A stretch of 64,000 nucleotides of DNA from Planctomyces sp. (GTDB lineage: Bacteria > Planctomycetota > Planctomycetia > Planctomycetales > Planctomycetaceae), in the NCBI GenBank assembly GCA_019636235.1, contig JAHBXW010000005.1, positions 186,001 to 250,000 on the forward strand. The letters are read 5' to 3'. The translations under genes were made by a program, and so were the position numbers. Positions 20,999 through 29,784 of the stretch are shown one piece after another (the stretch's first letter is position 1; each line of letters opens with the position of its first letter). Under the pieces are notes generated by a model. It saw only the letters and a list, made by a program, of their open reading frames with translations. It was not told the origin of the DNA and ran no database searches.

Positions 20999-21685
20999 TC
21001 ACGATGCCGTAGAAGTAAAAGCGGTCCAACGGGTGCGCAGAGATTCTTCGATCATCGGGTGTTCAAACTTCTGATGGGGGTCGGACAAGACCATCAGCAG
21101 GAACTGGCGGACGGCGTCGCGCTGGGCTGCTGACAGGGCGTCGAACCTAGAGTCGGTACCACCCGCCATGCAGGTCAAATGGAACACGATGCTGGCGGTG
21201 TCCAGTTGGTCTTCGAGTTCGGCGATCAGGTAGGCGGGCAGATGGAACCGCATCCCCTCGGCGTCGAAGAAGCTCAGGCCGCAGCAGTGCCGGTTTAGGT
21301 CCGCCGCTGGAATCGCTGACCAGTCGCGCTTCTCGTCCTGGGCACGGTACGCTGCGAGCGTCCGTGCATCGGCATAGTCGTCGAGACCGTCGGCCTCGCG
21401 AAGGCCACGTCCCTCTCCGAGAGCGACGCCCTGAAAGGCGCGTCGGACCAACCCCAGCAGCCGAATCTTCTCGGCCGCGATCTTCCGCTGGTCCGCGGGG
21501 AAGATCTCGACGAAGCCGAGCGCCTGCAGGTCGGCCCAGGCCTGTTGCCATGCATCGGGACCGAGGATGGATTCCTCGTTGTCCCTCACAATCCAGACGG
21601 TGTCGGCATGTCGAATCCACTCCACTCGTTCCACGCGACCGTCGATTTCGCGCGTGAGAATGATCTTGCTGCTCGGCGTCCGCAT
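20999..21685 (-). CDS. DUF6714-like protein
   Basis: A 228-residue soluble protein. The C-terminal two thirds contain LREADGLDDYADA, a central WSAIPAADLNRHCCGLSFFDAEGMRFHLPAYLIAEL and a terminal helix, the pattern of DUF6714 proteins. Residues 1-60 form an additional N-terminal unit (KIILTREIDGRVERVEWIRH...). The start at 21685 follows GAGGAG with about 9 nt spacing; the frame is open further upstream without support. Proteins of this kind often occur singly in planctomycetes and proteobacteria and have no known activity. Confidence 0.75.
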   Translation of the reverse strand: MRTPSSKIILTREIDGRVERVEWIRHADTVWIVRDNEESILGPDAWQQAWADLQALGFVEIFPADQRKIAAEKIRLLGLVRRAFQGVALGEGRGLREADGLDDYADARTLAAYRAQDEKRDWSAIPAADLNRHCCGLSFFDAEGMRFHLPAYLIAELEDQLDTASIVFHLTCMAGGTDSRFDALSAAQRDAVRQFLLMVLSDPHQKFEHPMIEESLRTRWTAFTSTAS

Positions 21686-21887
21686 CCGGGGTGCTCCTCG
21701 ACGAACCTGGTGATTCGCGAACAGTGAACGCACCGAGAATACCCGCAGCCGTCTCGGGTCAGCGAGCCGACGAACGTGGATGCGGCTGACGTTTGCTGTC
21801 CGGCAGGCTGAGGGTTCCCCACCCGCCTTTCCAAATCGCACTCTTCAGTTGTCGATTTGCAGTTTGCAAAGACCGCCCGTCGCGCGG

Positions 21888-21915
21888 CCGAGGGGATCAA
21901 CCTCCCGGCTCAGGG
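21888..21915. repeat. Palindromic intergenic repeat, degenerate copy A
   Basis: Left arm CCGAGGGG at 21888-21895, loop ATCAA, degenerate right arm CCTCCCGG at 21901-21908, followed by CTCAGG. It shares arm, loop and 3' flank with the copies at 34.5 and 40.0 kb and lies between two leftward genes. Confidence 0.6.
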
Positions 21916-22022
21916 GGCAATCGGCGCCCGATCGTTGACGGATTGTCCCCGGGGCTTCCGACGCTGCGCTCCGTACCGCTCCAGCCGCACGGGTTCGCTC
22001 CGGGCGCGAAACAGCCCGCGTG

Positions 22023-22436
22023 TCAGCGGCGTTCCATGAGTCGCAACGACGTCGCGCACAACTGGCCGGCGGTCGGCGTGGAGGCGGGAGCATCCGCCAG
22101 GATTCTCAGCCAGACGCGGCAGCCGCCGTAGCGGCCCACCAGGCTGACATGCGCGCCCAGGTCGTCGTCGTCGCCCAGCCGCACCGACTGCCAGGTCAGG
22201 CTGTCGACGGCATCGAGCACGTCCGGCAGCGCCGCCAGGTCCAGGTAAAACGGCGGCGTGACCTGCTGGCCGTCCCGTCCGCCGCCGAAGACTTCGACGC
22301 GCATCAGAAACAACGAGATTTCCCAGCAGTCCTCGGCGCGATGGACGTGACAGCCAAACGGGGCCTCTTCGTGCGCCCACAGACGCGTGGCGACTTCGTG
22401 GACGAGCTGGTCAACCCATTCGGGGACTTGGGACAT
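22023..22436 (-). CDS. Conserved hypothetical protein
   Basis: A 137-residue soluble protein beginning MSQVPEWVDQLVHEVATRLW, continuing with HRAEDCWEISLFLMRVEVFGGGRDG and VTPPFYLDLAALPDVLDAVDSLTWQ. The alternating helix-strand pattern and lack of low complexity suggest a folded protein of about 130 residues of the type common in planctomycetes, but no named domain is recognised. ATG 22436 is used; a TTG four codons upstream has no better ribosome site. The upstream DNA is pyrimidine-rich, so translation initiation may be leaderless or weak. Confidence 0.65.
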   Translation of the reverse strand: MSQVPEWVDQLVHEVATRLWAHEEAPFGCHVHRAEDCWEISLFLMRVEVFGGGRDGQQVTPPFYLDLAALPDVLDAVDSLTWQSVRLGDDDDLGAHVSLVGRYGGCRVWLRILADAPASTPTAGQLCATSLRLMERR

Positions 22437-22840
22437 GGAGGAACTCAACGGCCCTGGGCGTGCAACGGATCGAATGTGGGGCCGCTGCGTGGGCGTCGTG
22501 GTCGGGCGTCAGAATCCGAAGACTCGGCACGTCCGTCGGCGCAGGGCGTCACACTCCCGGGAGTTGCAACCGCAGTGCCGCTGCCGGGCGGAAGCGGACC
22601 GGCCTGCCGCGAGGTCGTTGAAACACGGGGAATTCGCGAATTCCGCCGCAGCGGCGCGCGAGATCGAAGCGGAGCCCGTTCAGGCGATGAAACACATCGC
22701 TCAGAATTCTGAACAGCGCGGCAGGACGCGTGGAACCGGGACGACTGTCGCAGCCCGAGCGCGCGGGGCGCGGTTTCGCCAGGCGGCGAAGCGGGTCAAA
22801 CCCAGCCGATCGAAACGGGCCGCCGTCCCGGCGAACGCGA
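22437..22840. other. Spacer downstream of fliF-fliG with a perfect palindrome
   Basis: About 400 nt without a supported gene. It contains the perfect 16-nt palindrome GGAATTCGCGAATTCC at 22629-22644, which could be a binding site for a dimeric protein. Otherwise the sequence looks like GC-rich non-coding DNA. Confidence 0.35.
22629..22644. promoter_or_regulatory. Perfect 16-nt palindrome
   Basis: GGAATTCGCGAATTCC is its own reverse complement. It lies about 190 nt upstream (in leftward direction) of the conserved hypothetical gene starting at 22436, so it could be an operator for it. No regulator can be named. Confidence 0.3.
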
Positions 22841-24550
22841 TCAGGCGTCCGACAGCAGCAGCCGGGCCGACAGCAGGATCCGCTGCTGGGCCGCTTCGAT
22901 GTCGCCCAGCCGGGGAGAAGCTCCGGCGTCCAGCGCCTGCGTGAGGGCCGCGCGCTCCGGCTCCTCGAGGCCGTTGAGCGCCGCGCGGCGGAGTTGCTGC
23001 GACGCGCCCCGCAGCGCGCAGCTCCAGACGTCGGGCGGACATTCGGGGAACAACGTTCGCCAGGCGTCGTCCGACAACTGGATCAGGTCTTCAAACTCGA
23101 GCGCGTCGTGCGAGCAGCCGGTCGGCGGGGGCGTTTCCGGCGCCAGCGCGACGGATTCCGGGATGCCGGTCCAGGCTGCGGCGGTCTGCCATTCCGCCGA
23201 TCCCGGCGCGGCGTCCTCGAGCGCGGGGACAGATCGCTGAAACGCGCGGGACAGCACCCAGGCGCCCAGCAGGCAGGCGCCCAGCGCGCCGCCGAGGAAG
23301 AAGAAAGGGTCGATCGTTGCGGGGGCGGGCAGGTCGGCGAGGACGGCCTTGGACGTTTTCGTGGTCGGGGCGAGGTGTACGGCGATGGCCGCGGGGACCG
23401 ATTCGCGGTTGTAGCGGCCCATGACGGACTCGACGGTGCGGCGGATGGCGGCGGCTGTGGAGGCCGGCGTGCGCCCCGAGCGCCCGGCGTCGCGGCGGCG
23501 AAACGAGGCTTGGATGACGCCGTTCTCGGAATCGGACTCGCTGGAATCGTCGTCATCCGCCTCGTGTTCGACAGCCCAGCGTTCGGCTTCGTCCTCCGGA
23601 GCGCTGACCGTGATGTCAAACCGGGGCGAGTGGGCGTCGAGTTCGTCGAGGTCGAACTCAGCAGCCGGCGACAGACGGTTGCTGACCAGCGACATGCGCT
23701 GGTTGGGGCCGCCGTGTGCGACCGGCGACAGGGAGACGAGGGGCTCCTCGGCGAGTGGCGGCCGCCACGAAACGGCGACCGACACGCGGACGCCCTTCAC
23801 GGGCCGCAGCGCGCTTTCGATGTCCCGCTGGATGTCGGCCGTCTGACGTTCGGCCAGGATTCTTCGGGATTCGTCGACGCCGGCGGGAACCGCGCCGAAC
23901 GATCGCATGCGATCGAGATCCATGACGACGATGTCGCCCGGCGCCAGGTTCTTCTTGCTGCCGGCGACCGCCTGCCGGACGGCCTGCGCGACGTCGGGGG
24001 TGATTTCGCTGCCGGGGCGTGGGCGGAGATAGACGGTGCAGCGGGTCTTCTGCGGCTGCCGCCAGCCGGCGGCCTCTTCTTCGTCCCAGATGACGTCGGC
24101 CTGCAGGATGCCGGGCATCTGGCGAAGCAGTCGTCCGATCATTTTGGCGCGGGTGATTTCGCGGGCGGCGTCGCGTTCGCGGTTCCCGGAGAACTGGCCG
24201 AGCTGCGAATTCGATTTCTCCCACTCGTCGGCCCAGGTGGAGGCGGAGGAGTCGAGTTCGGCGAGCCAGCGGCGGGCTTCGACCAGCCGGTCGGCGGGGG
24301 CGCGGAGGTTGCCGTGCTCGTCGAGCCGGGCGTCCCGAAGTCCGCGCTCGTGCAGGTGGGCGAGCGCGGCGGCCGGCAGGACGTCGCGATTCAGCGGCAG
24401 GACGGCGTCGGCGGTCCGTCCGCGGCTGGCGATCCAGGCCGCGAACAGCACGACGAGTCCGATGGCGACGGGGAGGGCGCGTCGAGCGGGTTCCGGGAGG
24501 CGTTGAAGCCAGTCGCCGATTCCCGCGGGAGCGTCAGGAGTGGTATTCAT
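22841..24550 (-). CDS. FliF-type flagellar MS-ring protein fused to a FliG C-terminal domain
   Basis: A 569-residue inner-membrane protein. TM1 (LPVAIGLVVLFAAWI) is followed by the YscJ/FliF ring-building domain (REITRAKMIGRLLRQMPGI, then AQAVRQAVAGSKKNLAPGDIVVMDLDRM), a second periplasmic region, and TM2 (FFFLGGALGACLLGAWVL, about residues 420-440). Instead of the usual short FliG-binding tail, the last ~85 residues read FEDLIQLSDDAWRTLF, CALRGASQQLRRAALNGL and RLGDIEAAQQRI, matching the FliG C-terminal domain that contacts MotA. FliG N and middle domains are missing. The start at 24550 gives the usual short cytoplasmic lead. Only a regulator gene is adjacent, so other flagellar genes must lie elsewhere. 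Confidence 0.82.
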   Translation of the reverse strand: MNTTPDAPAGIGDWLQRLPEPARRALPVAIGLVVLFAAWIASRGRTADAVLPLNRDVLPAAALAHLHERGLRDARLDEHGNLRAPADRLVEARRWLAELDSSASTWADEWEKSNSQLGQFSGNRERDAAREITRAKMIGRLLRQMPGILQADVIWDEEEAAGWRQPQKTRCTVYLRPRPGSEITPDVAQAVRQAVAGSKKNLAPGDIVVMDLDRMRSFGAVPAGVDESRRILAERQTADIQRDIESALRPVKGVRVSVAVSWRPPLAEEPLVSLSPVAHGGPNQRMSLVSNRLSPAAEFDLDELDAHSPRFDITVSAPEDEAERWAVEHEADDDDSSESDSENGVIQASFRRRDAGRSGRTPASTAAAIRRTVESVMGRYNRESVPAAIAVHLAPTTKTSKAVLADLPAPATIDPFFFLGGALGACLLGAWVLSRAFQRSVPALEDAAPGSAEWQTAAAWTGIPESVALAPETPPPTGCSHDALEFEDLIQLSDDAWRTLFPECPPDVWSCALRGASQQLRRAALNGLEEPERAALTQALDAGASPRLGDIEAAQQRILLSARLLLSDA

Positions 24551-24617
24551 GTCGCACAACTCAACAGTGCGGCGGGCGTCGTTGGAGGTGCAGAAACGCC
24601 GTGGTCCGGGAAACGCA

Positions 24618-24639
24618 ACGCCCACGCAAGCGTGGGCGT
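24618..24639. terminator. 10-bp perfect inverted repeat between regulator and fliF
   Basis: ACGCCCACGC (24618-24627) and GCGTGGGCGT (24630-24639) with a 2-nt loop, 43 nt beyond the regulator stop and 68 nt before the fliF start. It may act as a transcription attenuator or processing hairpin; there is no T-run. Such CCACGCAAGCGTGG palindromes can also be dispersed repeats. Confidence 0.4.
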
Positions 24640-24681
24640 CGGCTGCGGTTCAGCGGCAGCGCCGCCTGATCCGGGGCGGGA

Positions 24682-26058
24682 TCAGGCCGCGCGGGATTCG
24701 CGGTTCGAGCCGGGTCCGCCGCGCGGCGGGTAGCCGTACTCGCGGAGCTTTCCGGACAGCGTCCGCAATCCGATCCGCAGGGCCTTGGCGGTCAGTTCGC
24801 GGTTGCCGTTGAACCGGTTGAACGTGGCCTCGATCAGTTTCCGCTCCATCTCCCGGAGCGTCAGGCCCGGTTCGGAGGGATCGTCCGTCGCCGCACGTTC
24901 CAGCCAGGGTTCGACCATTTCGGCCGTGAGGACCTGGCTGGTCGTCAGCGAGCAGCAGCGGGAAATGACGTTCTGCAGTTCGCGGCAGTTCTCCGGCCAG
25001 TGATACCGCCGAAGCCGGTCGAGGGCCTCGGGGCTGATCTTGCGGACCGGCTGGCCTTCGCGAACGGCGCACTCGGTGAGGAACTGTTCGGCGAGGGTGG
25101 AGACGTCTTCGAGCCGATCGCGGAGGGGCGGCACGGGGATGACGTCCATCCGGAAGTGCCGGAGCAGTCCGGGGTGGAACTTGCCGGCCGTCGTGAGGGC
25201 GGCCAGATCGGCGTGCGTGGAGGCGATGATACGGACCTGCAGCGGGACGGGGAGGTCGCTGCCGGTCGGCTTGAACTGCTTGTCTTCCAGGACGCGGGCG
25301 AGTTGCTCCTGGACGGGCAGGGCCAGCGCCTCGATGTCCTCGAGGAGCAGCGTGCCGCCCTGGGCGGAGGCCAGCCGTCCGTGGGTGCGCCCGTCGCCGA
25401 ACAGTTCGGCATGCACGACGGCGGCGGACAGGACTTCGCAGCAGACTTTGAGGAAGGGACGGCGGCCGCCGCAGCGCGCAAGGTGCACGGCGCGGGAGAC
25501 GATCGACGTGCCGCTGCCGGCTTCCCCGACGACGAGCACAGGGCGTTCATGCTCGGAGGCTTCGCCGACTTTGCGGCGGAGCGTTTCCATCGGCTCGCTG
25601 TGTCCGACGAGGTCCTCGAACATCCGGCTTTCGAGGCGCCGCTTGAGCTGCAGGTTTTCGGCGAGGAGCCGCGAGCGTCCGACGGCAGCGAACAGCGAGC
25701 GTCCCAGGCGTTCGGCGGTCTGCGGGGGTTCGAGGACGTCGCAGATGGGTCCGCCGAAGGCCAGGCTGCGGGCGTTCAGCGAAGGCAGGACGACGAACTG
25801 GGTGGGATGTCCGCCCTGGCGCGCCGCTTGCTCCATCTGGCGGACGGCGTCGGGGCTTTCGGGTTCGTCGAGGACGCAGGCGGAGAAGGGACCTGTCGTG
25901 AGGCCGGCCCGCAGGAGGTCGATCGACGCGAATTCGACGGCCTCGTAGCCGTTCTGCTGGACGGCGAGGGCCAGACGGTTTCGCGCCCGTTCGTCTCGGG
26001 ACCAGACCGCGACGCGGCCGGTAAGCCGGATGGTGGCGGACGAAGCAGCGTCACTCAT
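24682..26058 (-). CDS. Sigma-54-activator-like AAA+ regulator with degenerate motifs
   Basis: A 458-residue protein with the layout of NtrC/FlrC regulators: a receiver-like domain (1-120) lacking an obvious conserved Lys, an AAA+ domain (about 150-375) and a Fis-type helix-turn-helix (FNRFNGNRELTAKALRIGLRTLSGKLREYG) at the end. The AAA+ domain departs from type. Walker A reads GEAGSGTS, with Thr in place of the invariant Lys; the GAFTGA loop that contacts sigma-54 is deleted (ELFGDGRTHGRLASAQGG); Walker B is LLLEDI. It probably binds DNA but cannot remodel sigma-54 holoenzyme in the usual way. Upstream of fliF-fliG on the same strand, it is a candidate flagellar regulator. Confidence 0.85.
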   Translation of the reverse strand: MSDAASSATIRLTGRVAVWSRDERARNRLALAVQQNGYEAVEFASIDLLRAGLTTGPFSACVLDEPESPDAVRQMEQAARQGGHPTQFVVLPSLNARSLAFGGPICDVLEPPQTAERLGRSLFAAVGRSRLLAENLQLKRRLESRMFEDLVGHSEPMETLRRKVGEASEHERPVLVVGEAGSGTSIVSRAVHLARCGGRRPFLKVCCEVLSAAVVHAELFGDGRTHGRLASAQGGTLLLEDIEALALPVQEQLARVLEDKQFKPTGSDLPVPLQVRIIASTHADLAALTTAGKFHPGLLRHFRMDVIPVPPLRDRLEDVSTLAEQFLTECAVREGQPVRKISPEALDRLRRYHWPENCRELQNVISRCCSLTTSQVLTAEMVEPWLERAATDDPSEPGLTLREMERKLIEATFNRFNGNRELTAKALRIGLRTLSGKLREYGYPPRGGPGSNRESRAA

Positions 26059-26486
26059 GGCGGACTCCTCCCGTACCCGCACGGGGGCGTCGTCCGCCGA
26101 CGCGCGAACCACGATCCGGGGACGAGGGCGCCAGTCGCCAGCGACTGGAAACGCTCGAACGCCGTACGCGGACCGCCGTCGGGGAAACGCTGGAACCCCG
26201 CGGGATGCGTGACCGGGATGTCAGTGGGGGGAAACGAAAACGGTGGGAAGTGAGAGGTGAGTCTCGAAGAGGTCCGGGTGATATCGGCGAGCCGCAAAAT
26301 GTGTCAAGCGGTTTTTGCAGGTTTGACATTCCGGCGGTGAAAAACTTTCAAGTTCGAGTCGTTTGCGGCCGAATGCGGCGGCGCGGCGAACTGACACCGG
26401 CGAAACCCGCCGGTCGCGGTATGCTGTCCCCCGTCGACGACGCCCGGCCTCGCTCCCGCCGGCGATCGTGAGACAGTCCCCAACCG
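26059..26486. other. Divergent spacer with an inverted repeat
   Basis: About 430 nt between the leftward regulator and a rightward oxidoreductase, with no gene seen. TGTCAA (26302-26307) and TTGACA (26323-26328) form a spaced inverted repeat, and the second half could also serve as a -35 element for the oxidoreductase gene with a weak -10 (TTTCAA) 17 nt on. This stretch is less GC-rich than its flanks. Confidence 0.35.
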
Positions 26487-28028
26487 TTGAGACGCTCCGT
26501 GAGCCGCGCCTTCCCCGAGTCGGCCCCGTTTCCGCCGCTCGATCCCTATGACGACGCCAACCAGCGACTCGAAGCGGCCGTGCATCCGCGCGACTGGACA
26601 AACCCGCGTCCGCAGCCGCGCTATCATCTGGTCGTGATTGGCGGGGGCACGGCCGGCCTGGTGACGGCGGCGGTCGCGGCTGGTCTCGGCGCCCGGACGG
26701 CGCTCGTCGAACGCGCGCTCCTCGGCGGGGACTGTCTGAACGTCGGCTGCGTGCCGTCGAAGGCCCTGTTGAGCGCCGCCCATGCCGCGGCGCAGATTCG
26801 CGAGGCGGCGGACCTGGGCGTGCAGGCCGATGCCGTTCGAGTCGACTTCCCGGCCGTGATGCGGAGGATGCGCGAACTGCGGGCCGGCATCGCCCCCCAC
26901 GATTCGGCAGCCCGGTTTCAGGGGCTGGGAGTGGACGTCTTTCTCGGGACGGCGACGTTCGCCGGTGCTGATCGGATCGAAGTCGCCGGCGCCGGCCTGC
27001 ATTTTCAGAAGGCCGTCATCGCGACGGGCGGGCGGGCCGCGGCGCTCGATGTTCCGGGCGCGCGGGAGGCGGGCTGCCGGACGAACGAGACGGTGTTCTC
27101 ACTGACCGAGCTGCCGCCGCGGCTGGCGGTGATTGGCGGCGGGCCGATCGGCTGCGAACTGGCGCAGGCGTTCGCGCGGTTCGGGTCGCGGGTGACGCTG
27201 CTGCAGCGCGGGGCGCGATTGCTGCCGCGGGACGATCCGGAGGCGTCGGAGATTGTGCGCCAGGCGCTGCTGCGCGACGGCGTCGAGGTCGTGACGGACG
27301 CGGCCGTGCGGCGTCTGGATCGGACCGGAAACGTGCGGCGGATTGAGTACGACGCGGCGACCCGGACGCGGACGCTGGAATGCGACGAAGTCCTGTGCGC
27401 GATGGGCCGGACGCCGAACGTGGAGTCGCTGGACCTGCCAACGGCGGGCATCGAGTTCGACCTTCGCCGGGGAGTGATCGTCGACGATCGGCTGCGGACG
27501 ACGAATCCCAGCGTGTACGCGGCGGGGGATGTCTGCAGCGAGGCGAAGTTCACGCATGCGGCCGACTTCATGGCCCGGCTGGTCGTCCGCAACGCGCTGT
27601 TTCGAGGGCGCGGACGGTTCAGCCGGCTGGTCATTCCGCACTGCACGTATACGTCGCCCGAAGTCGCGCACGTCGGTCTGACGGCCGAGGCCGCGGAGCG
27701 GCAGGGACTTTCGGTGCGGACGCTGACGGTTCCGCTGGCGGACATCGACCGCTGCCGTCTGGCGGGTCGAACGGAGGGCTTCTTTCGTGTGCGGGCGGCC
27801 GCACGCGGCGATCGGATCGTCGGCGCGACGGTCGTGGCCGACGGCGCGGGGGACCTGATCAGCGAGGCGGCGCTGGCCATGACTCATGGCCTGGGGCTGA
27901 AAGCGCTGGGTTCGACAATCCACCCTTACCCGACGGTCGGCGAGGCGTGGCGGAAGCTGGGGGACAGGTACAACGCAGGACGCGTGTCGCCGCTGGTGCG
28001 GCGGCTCCTGAAGCTCTGGTTCCGATGA
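26487..28028 (+). CDS. FAD-dependent pyridine nucleotide-disulfide oxidoreductase (mercuric reductase-like)
   Basis: A protein of up to 513 residues. An N-terminal lead (HPRDWTNPRPQPRY) is followed by the FAD motif VVIGGGTAGL, the redox disulfide in GGDCLNVGCVPSK, the NAD(P) motif AVIGGGPIGCELAQAF, the second FAD motif NPSVYAAGDVC and a dimerisation domain ending HPYPTVGEAWRKLGD. The C-terminal Cys pair of true mercuric reductases and the MerA N-terminal heavy-metal domain are absent, so Hg(II) reduction is doubtful. No ATG fits: TTG 26487 or GTG 26499 must start it. Substrate unknown; family firm. Confidence 0.88.
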   Translation: MRRSVSRAFPESAPFPPLDPYDDANQRLEAAVHPRDWTNPRPQPRYHLVVIGGGTAGLVTAAVAAGLGARTALVERALLGGDCLNVGCVPSKALLSAAHAAAQIREAADLGVQADAVRVDFPAVMRRMRELRAGIAPHDSAARFQGLGVDVFLGTATFAGADRIEVAGAGLHFQKAVIATGGRAAALDVPGAREAGCRTNETVFSLTELPPRLAVIGGGPIGCELAQAFARFGSRVTLLQRGARLLPRDDPEASEIVRQALLRDGVEVVTDAAVRRLDRTGNVRRIEYDAATRTRTLECDEVLCAMGRTPNVESLDLPTAGIEFDLRRGVIVDDRLRTTNPSVYAAGDVCSEAKFTHAADFMARLVVRNALFRGRGRFSRLVIPHCTYTSPEVAHVGLTAEAAERQGLSVRTLTVPLADIDRCRLAGRTEGFFRVRAAARGDRIVGATVVADGAGDLISEAALAMTHGLGLKALGSTIHPYPTVGEAWRKLGDRYNAGRVSPLVRRLLKLWFR

Positions 28029-28240
28029 TGCCGGGACGCAACACGGACGGCGGCCGGAGATTCGGCAGAAACCGCGCTCCCGCTGTGGCTGGTCCGGCGG
28101 TTCCTGCAGAGGGGGCGGTTGCAGGCCGGTCCGCGTTGACCCTTTCCGAAACGGGGACTTAGAGTCGAATGTTCGCGGCCGCGTCAGTGGCGTTTTCGTG
28201 GTCGCGTGGCCGCTGCCCCGCCGTGTTCGCGTCGACATCC

Positions 28241-28939
28241 ATGAACCGCAACTTCGTCTCCGGCCGATCGACCGCGCCCGTCTGTTCGCACATTGCGGCG
28301 GCGGCGGCCTGGCTGGCTGTCGGAGCGGCCCTGCTGCCAGCGGCGCTGACCGGCTGCGGGCAGGCGAACGGAGACGGAGGCCGGTCGGGTTCGCGATCGG
28401 ACGCCGCGAGCGATGCCGCTTCGGAAGATGTGGAACTGGCGGCCGCGCAGGGGCCCGCGCGGAAGCCCGCGCGTCTCCGCCAGGCGTGGACGCCCACAGC
28501 GTCGTTGAAGCCCTGGCGCACAATCGTCCTGCATCACACCGCCACCGAAACGGGCAGCGTCGAAAGCATTCACGCCGAGCACGTCCAGCGGCGCGACGCC
28601 GAAGGCAAGCCCTGGCTGGGCATCGGTTATCACTTCGTGATCGGCAACGGCCACGGAATGGTCGACGGCGAAGTCCAGCCGACGTTTCGCTGGAACGATC
28701 AACTGACCGGCGCGCACGCCGGCTCGCGCGACCACAACGAGACGGGCATCGGCATCTGCCTAGTCGGCAACTTCGACGACGCGCCGCCGACCGACGCTCA
28801 GCAGGCGGCCGCCGCGGCGCTCGTCGCCGAGCTGCAGTCGCGGTTCAAGATTCCTCGCGACCGAATTCTGCGACATGGGGAAGTCCGGCCCACCGCCTGC
28901 CCCGGACGGCTGTTTGAAGTCGATTCCCTGCTTCCCTGA
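28241..28939 (+). CDS. N-acetylmuramoyl-L-alanine amidase-like lipoprotein (PGRP/Amidase_2)
   Basis: A 232-residue secreted lipoprotein. A long signal peptide ends in the lipobox LPAALTGC, then an Asp/Ser-rich linker, then the amidase_2 domain: IVLHHTAT with the first zinc His, GYHFVIGNG, HAGSRDHNETGIGICLVGNFD, and RHGEVRPTACPG with the second His and the Cys ligand. It should cleave the amide bond between muramic acid and the stem peptide in the periplasm. The start at 28241 sits at the signal peptide. Peptidoglycan turnover in planctomycetes makes this biologically reasonable. Confidence 0.88.
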   Translation: MNRNFVSGRSTAPVCSHIAAAAAWLAVGAALLPAALTGCGQANGDGGRSGSRSDAASDAASEDVELAAAQGPARKPARLRQAWTPTASLKPWRTIVLHHTATETGSVESIHAEHVQRRDAEGKPWLGIGYHFVIGNGHGMVDGEVQPTFRWNDQLTGAHAGSRDHNETGIGICLVGNFDDAPPTDAQQAAAAALVAELQSRFKIPRDRILRHGEVRPTACPGRLFEVDSLLP

Positions 28940-29002
28940 CGGCTATAATCCCATTGCGATCGACCTGCCCGAGGGTGGGTCCCCCACTGAACAGGACGCT
29001 CG

Positions 29003-29764
29003 ATGATGGACTGGCACGGACTGCCTACGCCGACGGACATTGGCTTCGGCACGGAGTGGGCTCGCACGGAGCACGAAGACGCGCTGGACGCGTGGTGCGA
29101 TCTCGACGCGCCGCGGATCGTGACGATCGGCCGCACGGGCGCGGAGCGCGAGGCCTGCCTTCCCGCGCACTATGAGCCGGGGTACCGCTATCCGCTGATC
29201 GTCTGGCTGCAGTCTCCGGACAGGGCCGGTCGGATGGAAACCTGGCTGCCGCGGATCAGCGAGCGCAACGCGGTGAGCGTGGCGGTCGAGGGCCCCGTGC
29301 TGTCGCCGGGCGGGATGGGTCATCGCCGCTGGTCGGGGGAGGCCTCGGCTGTGGCGGCTGCCGCCCGGCGGATCGACGAGGCCGTCGCCGCGGCCTGCGA
29401 GGAGTTCTCGATCCATTCGGAGCGGGTGTATCTGGCGGGGGCTGGGACCGCCGGCGCGATGGCGCTGTCAGTCGGCATGACCAGCCCGCAGACGTTCGCG
29501 GGCGTCGCCGCGATTGATCCCGGTCCCGTGCAACTGCTGCTGCTGTTGAGGGACTTTCGCCGGATGCGGGGCCGTCGGGCCTGTCTGGCGGCGGTCGAGA
29601 GGGCGCCCTCGCCGCATGCGACGATTGAACTGGCGGACCTGCTGGAGACGGCCGGCGTCGAACTGGAGCATGTTGATGCCCATGCCGCGGACGATCCGCA
29701 TCGGCGGGCCGCGTCGGCTCTCAACGCCTGGATGATGCGTCACATCACGGCAGCGGCGGCGTAA
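29003..29764 (+). CDS. Alpha/beta-hydrolase-fold protein, probably catalytically inactive
   Basis: A 253-residue protein. It shows PLIVWLQSPDRAGRMETWLPRISERNAVSVAVEG, then HSERVYLAGAGTAGAMALS, the layout of esterase/phospholipase-type hydrolases in which the nucleophile elbow is GxSxGG. Here that elbow reads GAGTAG: the serine is a glycine. The late segment AAIDPGPVQLLLLLRDFRR and terminal helices fit the fold. Loss of the nucleophile suggests a binding or structural role. Two Met codons (29003 and 29006) can start it. No partner is evident from the neighbours. Confidence 0.7.
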   Translation: MMDWHGLPTPTDIGFGTEWARTEHEDALDAWCDLDAPRIVTIGRTGAEREACLPAHYEPGYRYPLIVWLQSPDRAGRMETWLPRISERNAVSVAVEGPVLSPGGMGHRRWSGEASAVAAAARRIDEAVAAACEEFSIHSERVYLAGAGTAGAMALSVGMTSPQTFAGVAAIDPGPVQLLLLLRDFRRMRGRRACLAAVERAPSPHATIELADLLETAGVELEHVDAHAADDPHRRAASALNAWMMRHITAAAA

Positions 29765-29784
29765 CGGTCGGCGGAATGCAAAGA

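Noticed and set aside
22730-24733. Long plus-strand open frame opposite the fliF-fliG gene
   Set aside because: Low-complexity Gly/Arg/Val sequence with no motif; explained by the codon bias of the real minus-strand gene.
26302-26320. Possible sigma-54 promoter (TGTCA ... TTTTGCA)
   Set aside because: The GG/GC spacing is wrong for a -24/-12 promoter; only the spaced inverted repeat was kept.
26487-28028. Calling the oxidoreductase merA
   Set aside because: The C-terminal vicinal Cys pair and the N-terminal metal-binding domain of mercuric reductase are missing, and no mer genes are near.
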